Source: Virgibacillus indicus
Lineage (GTDB): Bacteria; Bacillota; Bacilli; Bacillales; Amphibacillaceae
Assembly: GCF_002266285.1 (NCBI RefSeq)
Contig: NZ_NPMS01000006.1
Span: 62,001-126,000 of the forward strand
Direction of reading: 5' to 3'
Length of the DNA: 64,000 nt
In this document: in pieces, positions 17,681 through 25,047 of the stretch
Numbering within the stretch: position 1 is the first letter of the stretch
Layout of the letters: each line of letters opens with the position of its first letter
The notes under the pieces: generated by a model
The model's database searches: none
Seen by the model: only the letters and a program-made list of their open reading frames with translations
Told to the model about the DNA's origin: nothing
Program-made: the position numbers and the translations under genes

Positions 17681-18778
17681 ATGAAGAAAAAAATAATGGT
17701 TGTTTTCGGTACCCGACCTGAAGCAATAAAGATGTGCCCCTTAGTAAAAGAACTTGAAACACGGGAAAAGTTAGAAACAGTTGTTACTGTTACAGGACAG
17801 CATAGAGAGATGCTGACACAGGTCTTAGATGCTTTTGATGTTGTCCCGGACTATAATTTATCAATTATGAAAGACAAACAGACATTGTTTGATGTAACCA
17901 TAAATATATTAGATAAAATGAAGGAAGTTCTTGAAGAGGTTAAGCCAGATGTAGTTTTAGTGCATGGTGATACATCAACAACATTTGTAACTTCGCTGGC
18001 TTGTTTTTATCTGCAAATTCCAGTTGGACATGTGGAGGCAGGATTAAGAACATACAATATCTATTCACCATACCCTGAAGAGTTCAATCGCCAAGCGGTA
18101 GGAATCGTTGCGAAATACAATTTTGCCCCAACTGAAATGTCCAAAGAGAATCTTTTAAAAGAAGGAAAAGCTTCCTCCAGTATACATGTAACTGGTAATA
18201 CCGCTATAGATGCGCTTAATACGACAATTAAGAATGATTATTCTCACGAGCAAATTGAATGGGCGTCAGACAGCAGGCTTATCATGATAACTGCTCATCG
18301 AAGAGAAAATCTTGGTGAGCCAATGCGAAATATGTTCAAGGCAATCAAAAGGATTGTTGACGAATACACGGATATAAAGGCGGTTTATCCTATTCACATG
18401 AACCCGGCTGTTCGGGAAGCCGCGAATGAAATACTGGGAAATAATGATAGAGTGAGAATCATCGAACCATTGGAAGTCCTGGATTTCCATAATTTCCTTT
18501 CTAAATCTTACTTAATACTGACTGATAGCGGCGGCATCCAGGAAGAAGCTCCAAGCTTAGGGAAGCCTGTGCTGGTTATGCGTGATACCACAGAGCGCCC
18601 AGAAGGAGAAGCTGCAGGAACACTGAAATTAGTGGGGACAGATGAAGAGAATATATATAATAATTTTAAATTACTGCTTGATGATAAAGATGCATACAGA
18701 AAAATGAGTAAGGCAAGCAATCCGTATGGAGATGGGTTTGCTAGTAAGCGGATTGCGGATGTATTGGAGCAGGATTAG
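17681..18778 (+). CDS. wecB: UDP-N-acetylglucosamine 2-epimerase (non-hydrolysing)
   Basis: A 365-residue GT-B-fold epimerase with the expected FGTRPEAIKM at the N-terminus, GQHREML near residue 40, HGDTSTT near 95, HVEAGLRT near 116 and TDSGGIQEEAP near 285. It converts UDP-GlcNAc to UDP-ManNAc, the precursor of wall teichoic acid linkage units or capsular polysaccharide (MnaA in Bacillus). ATG 17681 fits the family N-terminus; ATG 17669 lies inside the ribosome binding region. It is transcribed alone and ends at a terminator, but an LCP-type ligase lies 2.4 kb downstream. Confidence 0.92.
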   Translation: MKKKIMVVFGTRPEAIKMCPLVKELETREKLETVVTVTGQHREMLTQVLDAFDVVPDYNLSIMKDKQTLFDVTINILDKMKEVLEEVKPDVVLVHGDTSTTFVTSLACFYLQIPVGHVEAGLRTYNIYSPYPEEFNRQAVGIVAKYNFAPTEMSKENLLKEGKASSSIHVTGNTAIDALNTTIKNDYSHEQIEWASDSRLIMITAHRRENLGEPMRNMFKAIKRIVDEYTDIKAVYPIHMNPAVREAANEILGNNDRVRIIEPLEVLDFHNFLSKSYLILTDSGGIQEEAPSLGKPVLVMRDTTERPEGEAAGTLKLVGTDEENIYNNFKLLLDDKDAYRKMSKASNPYGDGFASKRIADVLEQD

Positions 18779-18875
18779 CATCTGCTAAGTCATTGTAAAA
18801 TCTTGGGCGTCTTTCATTTTGCGGGGCTACAGTATAATAATTTTTATATAATATTTTTGGGATGATATAGTAAAG

Positions 18876-18922
18876 ACCACAAACTGCTAATCTATTTACT
18901 TTTAGCAATTTGTGGTTTTTCT
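18876..18922 (+). terminator. Terminator after wecB
   Basis: ACCACAAACTGCTAA pairs with TTAGCAATTTGTGGT (one mismatch), followed by TTTTTCTGTTTTT. Confidence 0.85.
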
Positions 18923-19001
18923 GTTTTTATAATTGTTTATATAGAAGAAATTGTCGTTGTCGTACAACTCCATGCAATATCCGGTTTACAAGTGTTCTCG
19001 C

Positions 19002-19916
19002 CTAAAACCCCCGCTCGATCTCACTAATTCTAAGGTAAAGCTGATCATTCACAGGTGTCCCAACCCCATGCTTCTTGCCAAGTTCAACCACAGTACCTGC
19101 GAATAAATCCAATTCGCTCTTTCGTTTTGCTTCCATATCCTGGCGCATGGATGGCTTGCCACGCGGACTTAGCGTATCTACAATATCCAGCCAATACTGC
19201 AGATCCTCTTCGGTTAAATCAATACCTTCATATTTGGACAGAGTCATTACTTCGCGCATAGCTGAAATCATCATTTCCCGAGCTTTTCCATCCTTTTGAA
19301 TCTCACCATAGTCACTCTCAAATACGGCAACTGTCTGATTTACCCCGACATTCAGCATAAATTTTCCCCACTGTCTTCTGATCATGTTTGCATCCAGTTC
19401 GAAAGGCATTTCTACCTCTTTGAAGAAATCTGCGAGCTGTTCCACCTTTGGCGTATCAATCCCTTCTTTTTCACCAAAGCAGAGGATTCCAAAATTGTCA
19501 TAGGTTTGCTGGTTCTTTTCCTTCACCGCATCCATCCCCTGTGCAACACAATACAAAAGCTTATCGAATCCATAATATGCACCGATTTCACCTTCACTGG
19601 AAATACCATTTAATGTGGATAAAAAGATAGTGTTATCGCCAACATGGTTTTCTGCCCCCTTGATCGCATTATCCAAACCGCTGTATTTCACCGCAAAAAT
19701 AATCAAATCCGCTGGTTCCACGGATTCATCTGGGGTCACATACTGAAAATCACAAAGCTCTCCGTTACAGTATATTCCCTCACTTCTGTATTTCTCTATA
19801 CGACCCTTGTCTGCAATAATTCGCAGATTCTCTTTTGGTATTTTTTTGGATAAATGATGTCCGTACAGAATCCCCAAAGCACCAAGTCCAATGATTGAAA
19901 CATTTTTGATTTCCAT
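19002..19916 (-). CDS. panE: PanE/ApbA-family 2-dehydropantoate 2-reductase-like protein
   Basis: A 304-residue ketopantoate reductase-family protein. The Rossmann motif IGLGALGILYGHHL is at the N-terminus, followed by the VKYSGLD segment near residue 77 (conserved Lys), the NGISSE segment near 105, and the C-terminal KFMLNVGVNQ and SMRQDME regions, which carry the conserved Lys, Asn and Ser-Asp positions. Family members reduce ketopantoate to pantoate with NADPH for coenzyme A synthesis. It is a single gene with GAGGAGG before the ATG and no pantothenate neighbours, so it may be one of the paralogues of unknown substrate common in Bacillaceae. Confidence 0.82.
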   Translation of the reverse strand: MEIKNVSIIGLGALGILYGHHLSKKIPKENLRIIADKGRIEKYRSEGIYCNGELCDFQYVTPDESVEPADLIIFAVKYSGLDNAIKGAENHVGDNTIFLSTLNGISSEGEIGAYYGFDKLLYCVAQGMDAVKEKNQQTYDNFGILCFGEKEGIDTPKVEQLADFFKEVEMPFELDANMIRRQWGKFMLNVGVNQTVAVFESDYGEIQKDGKAREMMISAMREVMTLSKYEGIDLTEEDLQYWLDIVDTLSPRGKPSMRQDMEAKRKSELDLFAGTVVELGKKHGVGTPVNDQLYLRISEIERGF

Positions 19917-20190
19917 GTGTGAATCCTCCTCAGCTTCTGAAAAATTAGGTAAACTCTTTAATTGCGCTGCTATGATGCTTATTTTATATAATTATATCAT
20001 TATTTGGTGATTTTATATTTGCTTGTGGAATCTTTGGTGATTTCTATTGCAAAGTGTTCTCTATGACAAAAATATTCATATGGTTATAAAGTGTTCACAA
20101 ATTTGACAAAATTAAACAAACTATTATTGGAAAAATTTAGTAAAATGTAATTAGTATGAAAATACTATAAATTTAAAAAGGAGTGTATTA

Positions 20191-20205
20191 GTGGTTCATA
20201 AGTAG
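20191..20205 (+). CDS. Candidate four-codon leader ORF (MVHK)
   Basis: A clear AAGGAG (20178-20183) is followed seven bases later by GTG GTT CAT AAG TAG. Such a strong ribosome binding site on a four-codon frame, about 80 bases before a terminator hairpin, looks like a translated leader in an attenuation device rather than a protein gene. Whether it is translated is unknown. Confidence 0.3.
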   Translation: MVHK

Positions 20206-20283
20206 TTTGCAGAGGATACATAATTGTTTATTAATTGATCAAATAACTCCCAATAACCTGCTATTTTATCAACCTGTACCGGG

Positions 20284-20338
20284 AATAACTTGTTCATCTG
20301 AATTGTTACCTTTATTCAGAATGAGGGTTATTTTTTTG
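20284..20338 (+). terminator. Terminator/attenuator in the leader of the sigma-like gene
   Basis: AATAACTTGTTCATCTGAAT pairs with ATTCAGAATGAGGGTTATTT and is followed by TTTTTTTGA. It lies downstream of promoter-like sequence and a tiny ORF and upstream of two translated-looking frames, so it could act as an attenuator. It cannot be the terminator of panE, which is on the other strand and points away. Confidence 0.7.
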
Positions 20339-20384
20339 ATACATTAAAAGAACAAGTGTTTCTAAAAAGGAAGGAGATTCAAGT

Positions 20385-20432
20385 ATGAAAAAAACGTTGA
20401 CTACACTTAAAAGATACTATTTGCGATTATAA
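20385..20432 (+). CDS. 15-residue peptide ORF upstream of the sigma-like gene
   Basis: ATG 20385 is preceded by AAGGAAGGAGA at ideal spacing and encodes MKKTLTTLKRYYLRL, ending at TAA 20432. The peptide is short, basic and aromatic. The sigma-like gene begins 40 bases later with a much weaker ribosome binding site. This could be a leader peptide controlling the downstream gene or a small functional peptide. Confidence 0.45.
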   Translation: MKKTLTTLKRYYLRL

Positions 20433-20472
20433 GAGAACAAAGGGTATTAAATAAGCTACGGGGGTATGTGAC

Positions 20473-20964
20473 ATGAATAAAGAGTTAGAGTTTAGCTATG
20501 AAGAAATTTTCGAACAAAATGTGAGAAGGACACATTATTATATTTGTAAATTAAACATGGAGGATCCACATCGGGGATTCTATCAGATTGATTTTTATAG
20601 GCTGTGGAATGCGTACAGGACATATCGGCTTGATAAAGGCATTTTATCTACTTATTTCAATTATACGATCCGTAAAAATTTGCTCAGAGATAATATGAAG
20701 AATCAACATTATGCAGCTATTGTTAACAGAGAAATGGAAGCGCTTAAAATGCATATTAAGCGAATAGATAACCCATTTTTGCGAAAGCTTATTCAAGCCG
20801 AATTGACTGAAATTCAGTGGAAATGGCTGGATTATTGCTTGAGAGAGAAAATGCCGGTAAAGAAAATCGCCGAGCTGGAGAACGTCTCAATTGGTACCGT
20901 GGAACAATGGGAAAGTCAGGTTAGGGGGAAATTGGGAGAAAAGATATTCCGGCAACTGTTTTAA
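20473..20964 (+). CDS. Sigma-70-like protein (small, non-classical)
   Basis: A 163-residue, strongly basic protein. The N-terminal half (YEEIFEQNV, RLWNAYRTYRLDKGILSTYF, then NYTIRKNLLRDNMK) resembles sigma region 2, where a globally folded helix bundle ends in a YF..TIRN.L-like segment. The C-terminal part (ELTEIQWKWLDYCL then MPVKKIAELENVSIGTVEQW) reads as a region-4 helix-turn-helix. Similar proteins in Bacillaceae are annotated as sigma-70 family or sigma-O-like factors. The target genes are unknown. The gene has a poor ribosome binding site and follows a leader with a terminator and two tiny ORFs, so it is probably strongly regulated. It ends at its own terminator before the LCP gene. 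Confidence 0.65.
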   Translation: MNKELEFSYEEIFEQNVRRTHYYICKLNMEDPHRGFYQIDFYRLWNAYRTYRLDKGILSTYFNYTIRKNLLRDNMKNQHYAAIVNREMEALKMHIKRIDNPFLRKLIQAELTEIQWKWLDYCLREKMPVKKIAELENVSIGTVEQWESQVRGKLGEKIFRQLF

Positions 20965-20984
20965 GATTTAAAAGTATAAAAGGA

Positions 20985-21020
20985 GAAAACGTCTTTTCAG
21001 GGGGAGAAGGCGTTTTTTGA
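20985..21020 (+). terminator. Terminator after the sigma-like gene
   Basis: GAAAACGTCTTTT pairs with GAAGGCGTTTTTT (wobbles), ending in a T-run; about 20 bases after the stop codon. Confidence 0.75.
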
Positions 21021-21184
21021 TGCTCGGGATTATTTCTATCTTAACCAGGCTTCTTGAATGCAAAGAAATATAATTTTTTACATTACCTAAAATACCTTTT
21101 AAATCTCTAAAACTAGTAGTAAGATAGTAACAGGAAAATCTGTCATAAAAAGAATTATTTTAAAGGGATATGGAGAGAGTGAAG

Positions 21185-22102
21185 ATGGTAAGCAGAAAAG
21201 AACGAAAAAAGTCAAAAAAATTATGGATTAAGATCCCGCTGGTAATTATACTTGTACTACTGCTGGGTGGAGGTGGCTATGCCTATTCTATTTACAGTAA
21301 TGCAAAAAATACAGTAAATGATAAAATGCATGACCCCGTTGAAGCGATTGATACCGAAGCTACGAAAGTTAAAATAAAAGATGTCGAGCCGCTGAATATT
21401 TTGCTGCTTGGTGTCGATGAGCGTGATAATGACAAAGGCCGTTCGGATGCAATGATGGTGCTGTCGCTGGATCCAAAAAATAAAGAAATGCAATTGGTCA
21501 GCATTCCCCGGGACACACGTACTGCAATTGCAGGAAAAGGCTTCGATGACAAGATTAATCATGCCTATGCTTTCGGCGGCAGCGACATGGCTGTCACAAC
21601 TGTGGAAAACTTCCTGGCTATCAATCTCGATTATTACGTCCGCATGAACATGGAGGGACTCGAGGAACTTGTTGATCAGCTTGGGACAATTACCGTTTAC
21701 AATGATATCACCTGGAATGACGGAAAATATGATTTTGGATTTGGACCGACGGAAATGGATGGTGATAAAACCATGCATTTTGTGCGCATGCGAAAACAGG
21801 ACCCGGATGGGGACTTCGGCAGAACCAAACGCCAGAGACAAGTTATACAAGGAATTGTGAATAAAGGTGCATCTGTTGCATCGGTTCCAAAAATAAATGG
21901 TGTGATTGATGTACTTGGAAATAATATGGCCACAAATATGGACTTTGATGATATGAAACAGCTTTTATCTGACTACAGGGATACAACGAAAAAATTTGCT
22001 GATTATCAGATGAAAGGAACCGGCACAATGATTGATGGCATTTATTATTTGATGGTGTCAGATGAGGAAGTGGAGAAAGTAAGAGGGATGATTGATGGTT
22101 AA
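21185..22102 (+). CDS. LytR-CpsA-Psr (LCP) family cell wall glycopolymer ligase
   Basis: A 305-residue protein: a basic N-terminus (SRKERKKSKK), one membrane anchor (about residues 12-33) and an extracellular LCP domain. LCP hallmarks are ILLLGVDERDNDKGRSDAM with the conserved Asp/Arg, VSIPRDTR with catalytic-site Arg residues, KINHAY and RMRKQDPDGDFGRTKRQ. LCP proteins transfer teichoic acids or capsule polymers from undecaprenyl carriers to peptidoglycan. ATG 21185 has TGGAGAGA at good spacing; ATG 21170 is the alternative. It is monocistronic and ends at a terminator. The upstream wecB fits a role in the same wall-polymer pathway. Which LCP paralogue (TagT, TagU or TagV type) cannot be told. 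Confidence 0.9.
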   Translation: MVSRKERKKSKKLWIKIPLVIILVLLLGGGGYAYSIYSNAKNTVNDKMHDPVEAIDTEATKVKIKDVEPLNILLLGVDERDNDKGRSDAMMVLSLDPKNKEMQLVSIPRDTRTAIAGKGFDDKINHAYAFGGSDMAVTTVENFLAINLDYYVRMNMEGLEELVDQLGTITVYNDITWNDGKYDFGFGPTEMDGDKTMHFVRMRKQDPDGDFGRTKRQRQVIQGIVNKGASVASVPKINGVIDVLGNNMATNMDFDDMKQLLSDYRDTTKKFADYQMKGTGTMIDGIYYLMVSDEEVEKVRGMIDG

Positions 22103-22131
22103 GGTATAATCAAAAGAGCAGCCAGCTTATT

Positions 22132-22157
22132 CGAAATTTGAATGAGCTGGTTTTTTG
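22132..22157 (+). terminator. Terminator after the LCP gene
   Basis: CCAGCTTATTC pairs with GAATGAGCTGG around GAAATTT-like loop bases, followed by TTTTTTG. Confidence 0.85.
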
Positions 22158-22231
22158 AAGATGTGAATCTTATTGTTTAATGGGCATAATGATGCTATAA
22201 TTATGTTATAATAATGTGGAGGGATGATATT

Positions 22232-22498
22232 ATGCCTGAAATTCGTCCTATAAAGGATTTAAGAAATACTACGGAAATCTCTGAGTTATGCCATCGAACT
22301 AATGAACCTGTTTTTATAACGAAAAATGGTTACGGAGATATGGTTGTTATGAGTATGGAAACTTATGAAAAGTCATTAGCAAAGTTAGAGTTGTACCAAA
22401 AATTAGCTGAGGCAGAAACACAAATTAAAAATGGGGAAGATCTTTTGGATGGGGAAATGGTGTTTGAAGATCTAAAGAAAAAACATGGTGGAAGATAA
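22232..22498 (+). CDS. Phd/YefM-family antitoxin
   Basis: An 88-residue antitoxin. The N-terminal fold (IRPIKDLRNTTEISELCHR then NEPVFITKNGYGDMVVMSM) is the Phd/YefM DNA-binding domain; the C-terminal part is charged and helical, as needed to wrap a toxin. ATG 22232 follows GGAGGGA; the in-frame upstream ATG (22214) overlaps that site. Antitoxins of this kind neutralise RelE/ParE-type toxins and repress their own promoter. The toxin frame overlaps its 3' end by 14 bp but is truncated, so the antitoxin is now an orphan locally and could act against a toxin elsewhere. Confidence 0.85.
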   Translation: MPEIRPIKDLRNTTEISELCHRTNEPVFITKNGYGDMVVMSMETYEKSLAKLELYQKLAEAETQIKNGEDLLDGEMVFEDLKKKHGGR

Positions 22499-22661
22499 AT
22501 ACACACTCAAGTTTACACTGAAAGCATATGAAGACTTAGATGAGATTTATAACTATATCACTAATGATCTTTATAATCCAAGTGCAGCTGATAAACTTTT
22601 ACAAAATATTGAGACAAATATTATTAGCTTGAAGAATTTCCCTTTTTGCAGAGGAACATAG
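22485..22661 (+). pseudogene. Truncated RelE/ParE-family toxin
   Basis: ATG 22485, overlapping the antitoxin end, opens a 58-residue frame: YTLKFTLKAYEDLDEIYNYI, then NPSAADKLLQNIE and ISLKNFPF, the first two thirds of a ParE/RelE toxin. Intact relatives run to about 90-100 residues and continue after the FP segment into the strands carrying the catalytic residues. Here the text breaks at FPF and the DNA passes into a different coding sequence in another frame, so a deletion removed the toxin's 3' end. It should be inactive. Confidence 0.75.
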
Positions 22662-23041
22662 TAAATTACAGGATGTGGCGATTGAGCTAAAGGAATCAGC
22701 ATTCAAGACGAGTGAAGATGTATTAACTTCTTTTAAAGGTTCAGCCCTGAAGTATACAAAACAAAATATGGAAAACTATCAGCAGGAATACCTTTCTTGT
22801 TTTACTGACACGAAGAACAACCTTACAAGAAGAGTTGCGACTGGAAATTGAATCTGCAAAAGTCCAGTTGCATGAATTTGTTCGGGCAGAGAAATCGAAG
22901 CGGGTTCAGGAATTGCAAAAGTATGCAGATGGGTTGATTGAGAACTATGAGCTGGATAAAGAAGAGTGGCGAAATAAATTAATTGCTGAGCTGGATCGGA
23001 TTTTGAAGGAAGTGAAAGTGGAGATGGAACCTGTGGAGTAG
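22637..23041 (+). pseudogene. 5'-truncated, frameshifted gene for a coiled-coil protein
   Basis: Two frames join into one protein-like text. The first (22637 to about 22830) reads FAEEHSKLQDVAIELKESAF and continues with helical sequence to KNNLTRR; the second (from about 22826 to 23041) reads LQEELRLEIESAKVQLHEFV and continues to KVEMEPVE. One frameshift near 22826 separates them. The 5' end is missing at the breakpoint with the truncated toxin. The encoded protein is highly charged and alpha-helical; I do not recognise the family. Confidence 0.5.
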
Positions 23042-23062
23042 GGACAAGGTATTGACCTTGGC
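23041..23062 (+). repeat. GGGACA-type short repeat
   Basis: GGGACAAGGTATTGACCTTG can form a short stem and shares the GGGACAAGG core with other copies. It follows directly after the stop of the broken coiled-coil gene. Confidence 0.4.
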
Positions 23063-23231
23063 CTTTGCTGTTCGATATAGGAAACTCATGTTAAATTGGT
23101 TCACGTATCGGGTATGAAAGTTTTCTCTTCTATTTAGGGATTGTATGAAACGCCTAATCCCTTGTTCTGCAATGGATAATCCATTCTTAATTTGTCCATA
23201 ATGTTATAAAAATTCGAAAGTCGTAACTGTT

Positions 23232-23642
23232 TTGATCTTTTTACTAATCATATGGATAATCATTATGTTTATAGGAACTTGTACAGAAGATGTTCATGCG
23301 CTGCTTAATAATGGCGATATAAGCTTTGTTTTTACTTTGAGTCCTGCCTGGGGAAATATGTTTATTGTTTATCCAATTGGCAGTATAAGTACATTTGAAT
23401 TTGCAGGTCATTTTACCATGTTCTTTGTACTAACTTATTTACTAAAAGCTATTTTCATAAATAATGGATACATCATTGCAGCTGTAGTTACAATTGCGAT
23501 GGCAACAGAAATAATGCAGGTGTTCTTTGGGAGGGGAGCCGAACTCTATGATCTGCTTGCTGATGTTTCCGGGGCTATCGTTGTACTTGGAACCGCCTAT
23601 TGGATAGGTGTTTTTCGAAAAGTTGCATCTAATCAAAGGTAG
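23232..23642 (+). CDS. VanZ-like membrane protein
   Basis: A 136-residue protein with four hydrophobic segments and the VanZ-like pattern FEFAGHFTMFFVLTYLLK, AMATEIMQVFFGRGAELYD and LADVSGAIVV, where the conserved H, E-Q-F-R and D residues of the family are recognisable. The frame has no ATG and no visible ribosome binding site; TTG 23232 is the first plausible start, and the frame is open upstream only to 23202. The gene may therefore be a slightly damaged copy. Family members are of unclear function, named after the teicoplanin-resistance protein VanZ. It stands alone. Confidence 0.65.
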   Translation: MIFLLIIWIIIMFIGTCTEDVHALLNNGDISFVFTLSPAWGNMFIVYPIGSISTFEFAGHFTMFFVLTYLLKAIFINNGYIIAAVVTIAMATEIMQVFFGRGAELYDLLADVSGAIVVLGTAYWIGVFRKVASNQR

Positions 23643-23713
23643 TGTGCACATTTTTTCAGGAAAAAACCTAAATACCTAATAAGGTTATACCTTCCTAACT
23701 AATATTAAAGTTG

Positions 23714-23742
23714 TTGGAATATTTCTTGTTTGGGGATATAAT
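23714..23742 (+). promoter_or_regulatory. Promoter of the Uma2-family gene
   Basis: TTGGAA (23714-23719), 17-base spacer, TATAAT (23737-23742), 30 bp before the start codon. Confidence 0.65.
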
Positions 23743-23772
23743 AAGAGAAACAAGCAGTCTGGAGGTGAAATC

Positions 23773-24375
23773 ATGAATGGGAGAAAAGACAGTACTGGTA
23801 AGAAACCGGCTCATGATCTAATTAAAGAAAGCAACCTCACCTATGATGATTATGCCACAATTGATGATGGAAACCGTTATGAATTAGCTGATGGCCAATT
23901 GGAGTTAATGAGCCCTGCGCCATCTGTAAGCCACCAGATAATCAGCTTTGAAATGCAAAAAAATATTGCGGGAAGCTGTGAATCAGACTACATTATTTTA
24001 TCTGCACCTGTTGATGTAATACTGGCAGACAGTGAAGTTCGGCAGCCTGACCTTGTACTTATTCACCGCAAACGTATGGATATTTTAAGCAATCGCGGTG
24101 TAGTGGGTTCGCCAGATCTTGTTGTTGAGATTCTTTCTCCTTCTACATTAAAGCGCGATAAGATTGATAAACTCAAAGTCTATGCCCGTTTCGGTATTCC
24201 AGAATATTGGATTATTGAGCCGAAAGCAGGCATTCTTGAACAATATTCCCTCAGCAATGATCAATACGAGCCCATCAATGTTTTTCAAAAAGAAGAACAA
24301 ATAACTTCTCCCAACATTCCATGCATTTCATTCACTATGACAGACATCATGGAACGTATCCCTAAGTTGGAATAG
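23773..24375 (+). CDS. Uma2-family putative restriction endonuclease (DUF820)
   Basis: A 200-residue member of the Uma2/DUF820 family with a PD-(D/E)XK nuclease-like core: YELADGQLELMSPAP near residue 37, RQPDLVLIHRKR near 92 and PDLVVEILSPST near 115, followed by KLKVYARFGIPEYWIIEP. These proteins are common in cyanobacteria and scattered in Bacillota; their biological role is not established. TCTGGAGGTG precedes the start and a good promoter lies 30 bp upstream. It has no methylase partner nearby, so it is not an obvious restriction system. Confidence 0.85.
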   Translation: MNGRKDSTGKKPAHDLIKESNLTYDDYATIDDGNRYELADGQLELMSPAPSVSHQIISFEMQKNIAGSCESDYIILSAPVDVILADSEVRQPDLVLIHRKRMDILSNRGVVGSPDLVVEILSPSTLKRDKIDKLKVYARFGIPEYWIIEPKAGILEQYSLSNDQYEPINVFQKEEQITSPNIPCISFTMTDIMERIPKLE

Positions 24376-24390
24376 ATTTCTGGAATGAGA

Positions 24391-24416
24391 GGCCGGGTAC
24401 CTTGTCCTGCCCGGGG
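24391..24416. repeat. GGGACA-type GC-rich hairpin
   Basis: GGCCGGGTACC and GTCCTGCCCGGGG form a CCGGG/CCCGG stem around CTTGTCC. It lies between two convergent genes and could also act in termination. Confidence 0.45.
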
Positions 24417-24451
24417 TTTCGGTGAAGAGAAGACCTGCCCCATTCTCCCTC

Positions 24452-24904
24452 CTACTCCAAATAAGGTGCAAGCTCAACAAGCATTTCCTCCGGCAATGCT
24501 TTTTCAATCATTGGAAAAACAACACGCTCTTCTTTTCGGATATGTGCCTCCAGCAGTATACCCAGCTTATGCATCTGAGCAAGGTTGACAGTATCCGTAT
24601 TGAGAACTTCATCCATCCCGGCGCGTATTTTCACATGCTCCAGAAGCATTTCGGTGATCTCCGGCTGCTTTTCAATATCTGCAAATAGAGAATAGGCAGG
24701 TAAAAGAATTTCCTCTTCCTCCCGAAAATGCTCCTGTCCATCAGGATCCCAGAATTCCTTTGTATCCTGTTTAATTTCTTCAACGGACCAGCGGCTATCT
24801 TCCGTTCCAGCCCGCTTTAGCTTAAGTGCCACATGCAGCCCGATCATGTGATGACGTGATAATGGTTTAAGTGATTCATGGCGATTAATTCCCTTTTTTG
24901 CCAT
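24452..24904 (-). CDS. Hemerythrin HHE-domain protein
   Basis: A 150-residue four-helix protein with a hemerythrin-type di-iron site: RHHMIGLHVALK near residue 17, HFREEEEILLPAY near 59 and HIRKEERVVFPMIE near 120 supply the expected His and Glu ligands. Relatives sense or store O2, or repair iron centres damaged by nitric oxide. AAGGAGG lies before the ATG. It is monocistronic and convergent to the Uma2 gene. Of note, a NarK-type transporter lies 5 kb away on the same strand, but no functional link is shown by sequence. Confidence 0.85.
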   Translation of the reverse strand: MAKKGINRHESLKPLSRHHMIGLHVALKLKRAGTEDSRWSVEEIKQDTKEFWDPDGQEHFREEEEILLPAYSLFADIEKQPEITEMLLEHVKIRAGMDEVLNTDTVNLAQMHKLGILLEAHIRKEERVVFPMIEKALPEEMLVELAPYLE

Positions 24905-25047
24905 TGCAGCTCCTCCTTATGGTGTTTGATAACGTGATTTTTTAGTATATTGTAATTATAATATATATAAACCGGTGCTGCATCTTGAGTGGGACATGGG
25001 TGATAACTGATCCCTTGGCCCCGCATGTCCTGCGAGGAGGGAACAAT

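Noticed and set aside
22835..23041. 68-residue ORF as a separate gene
   Set aside because: It continues the preceding frame after a frameshift and lacks a start signal.
24385..24688. Two plus-strand ORFs opposite the hemerythrin gene
   Set aside because: They are antisense to a well-supported coding sequence and have no protein-like features.
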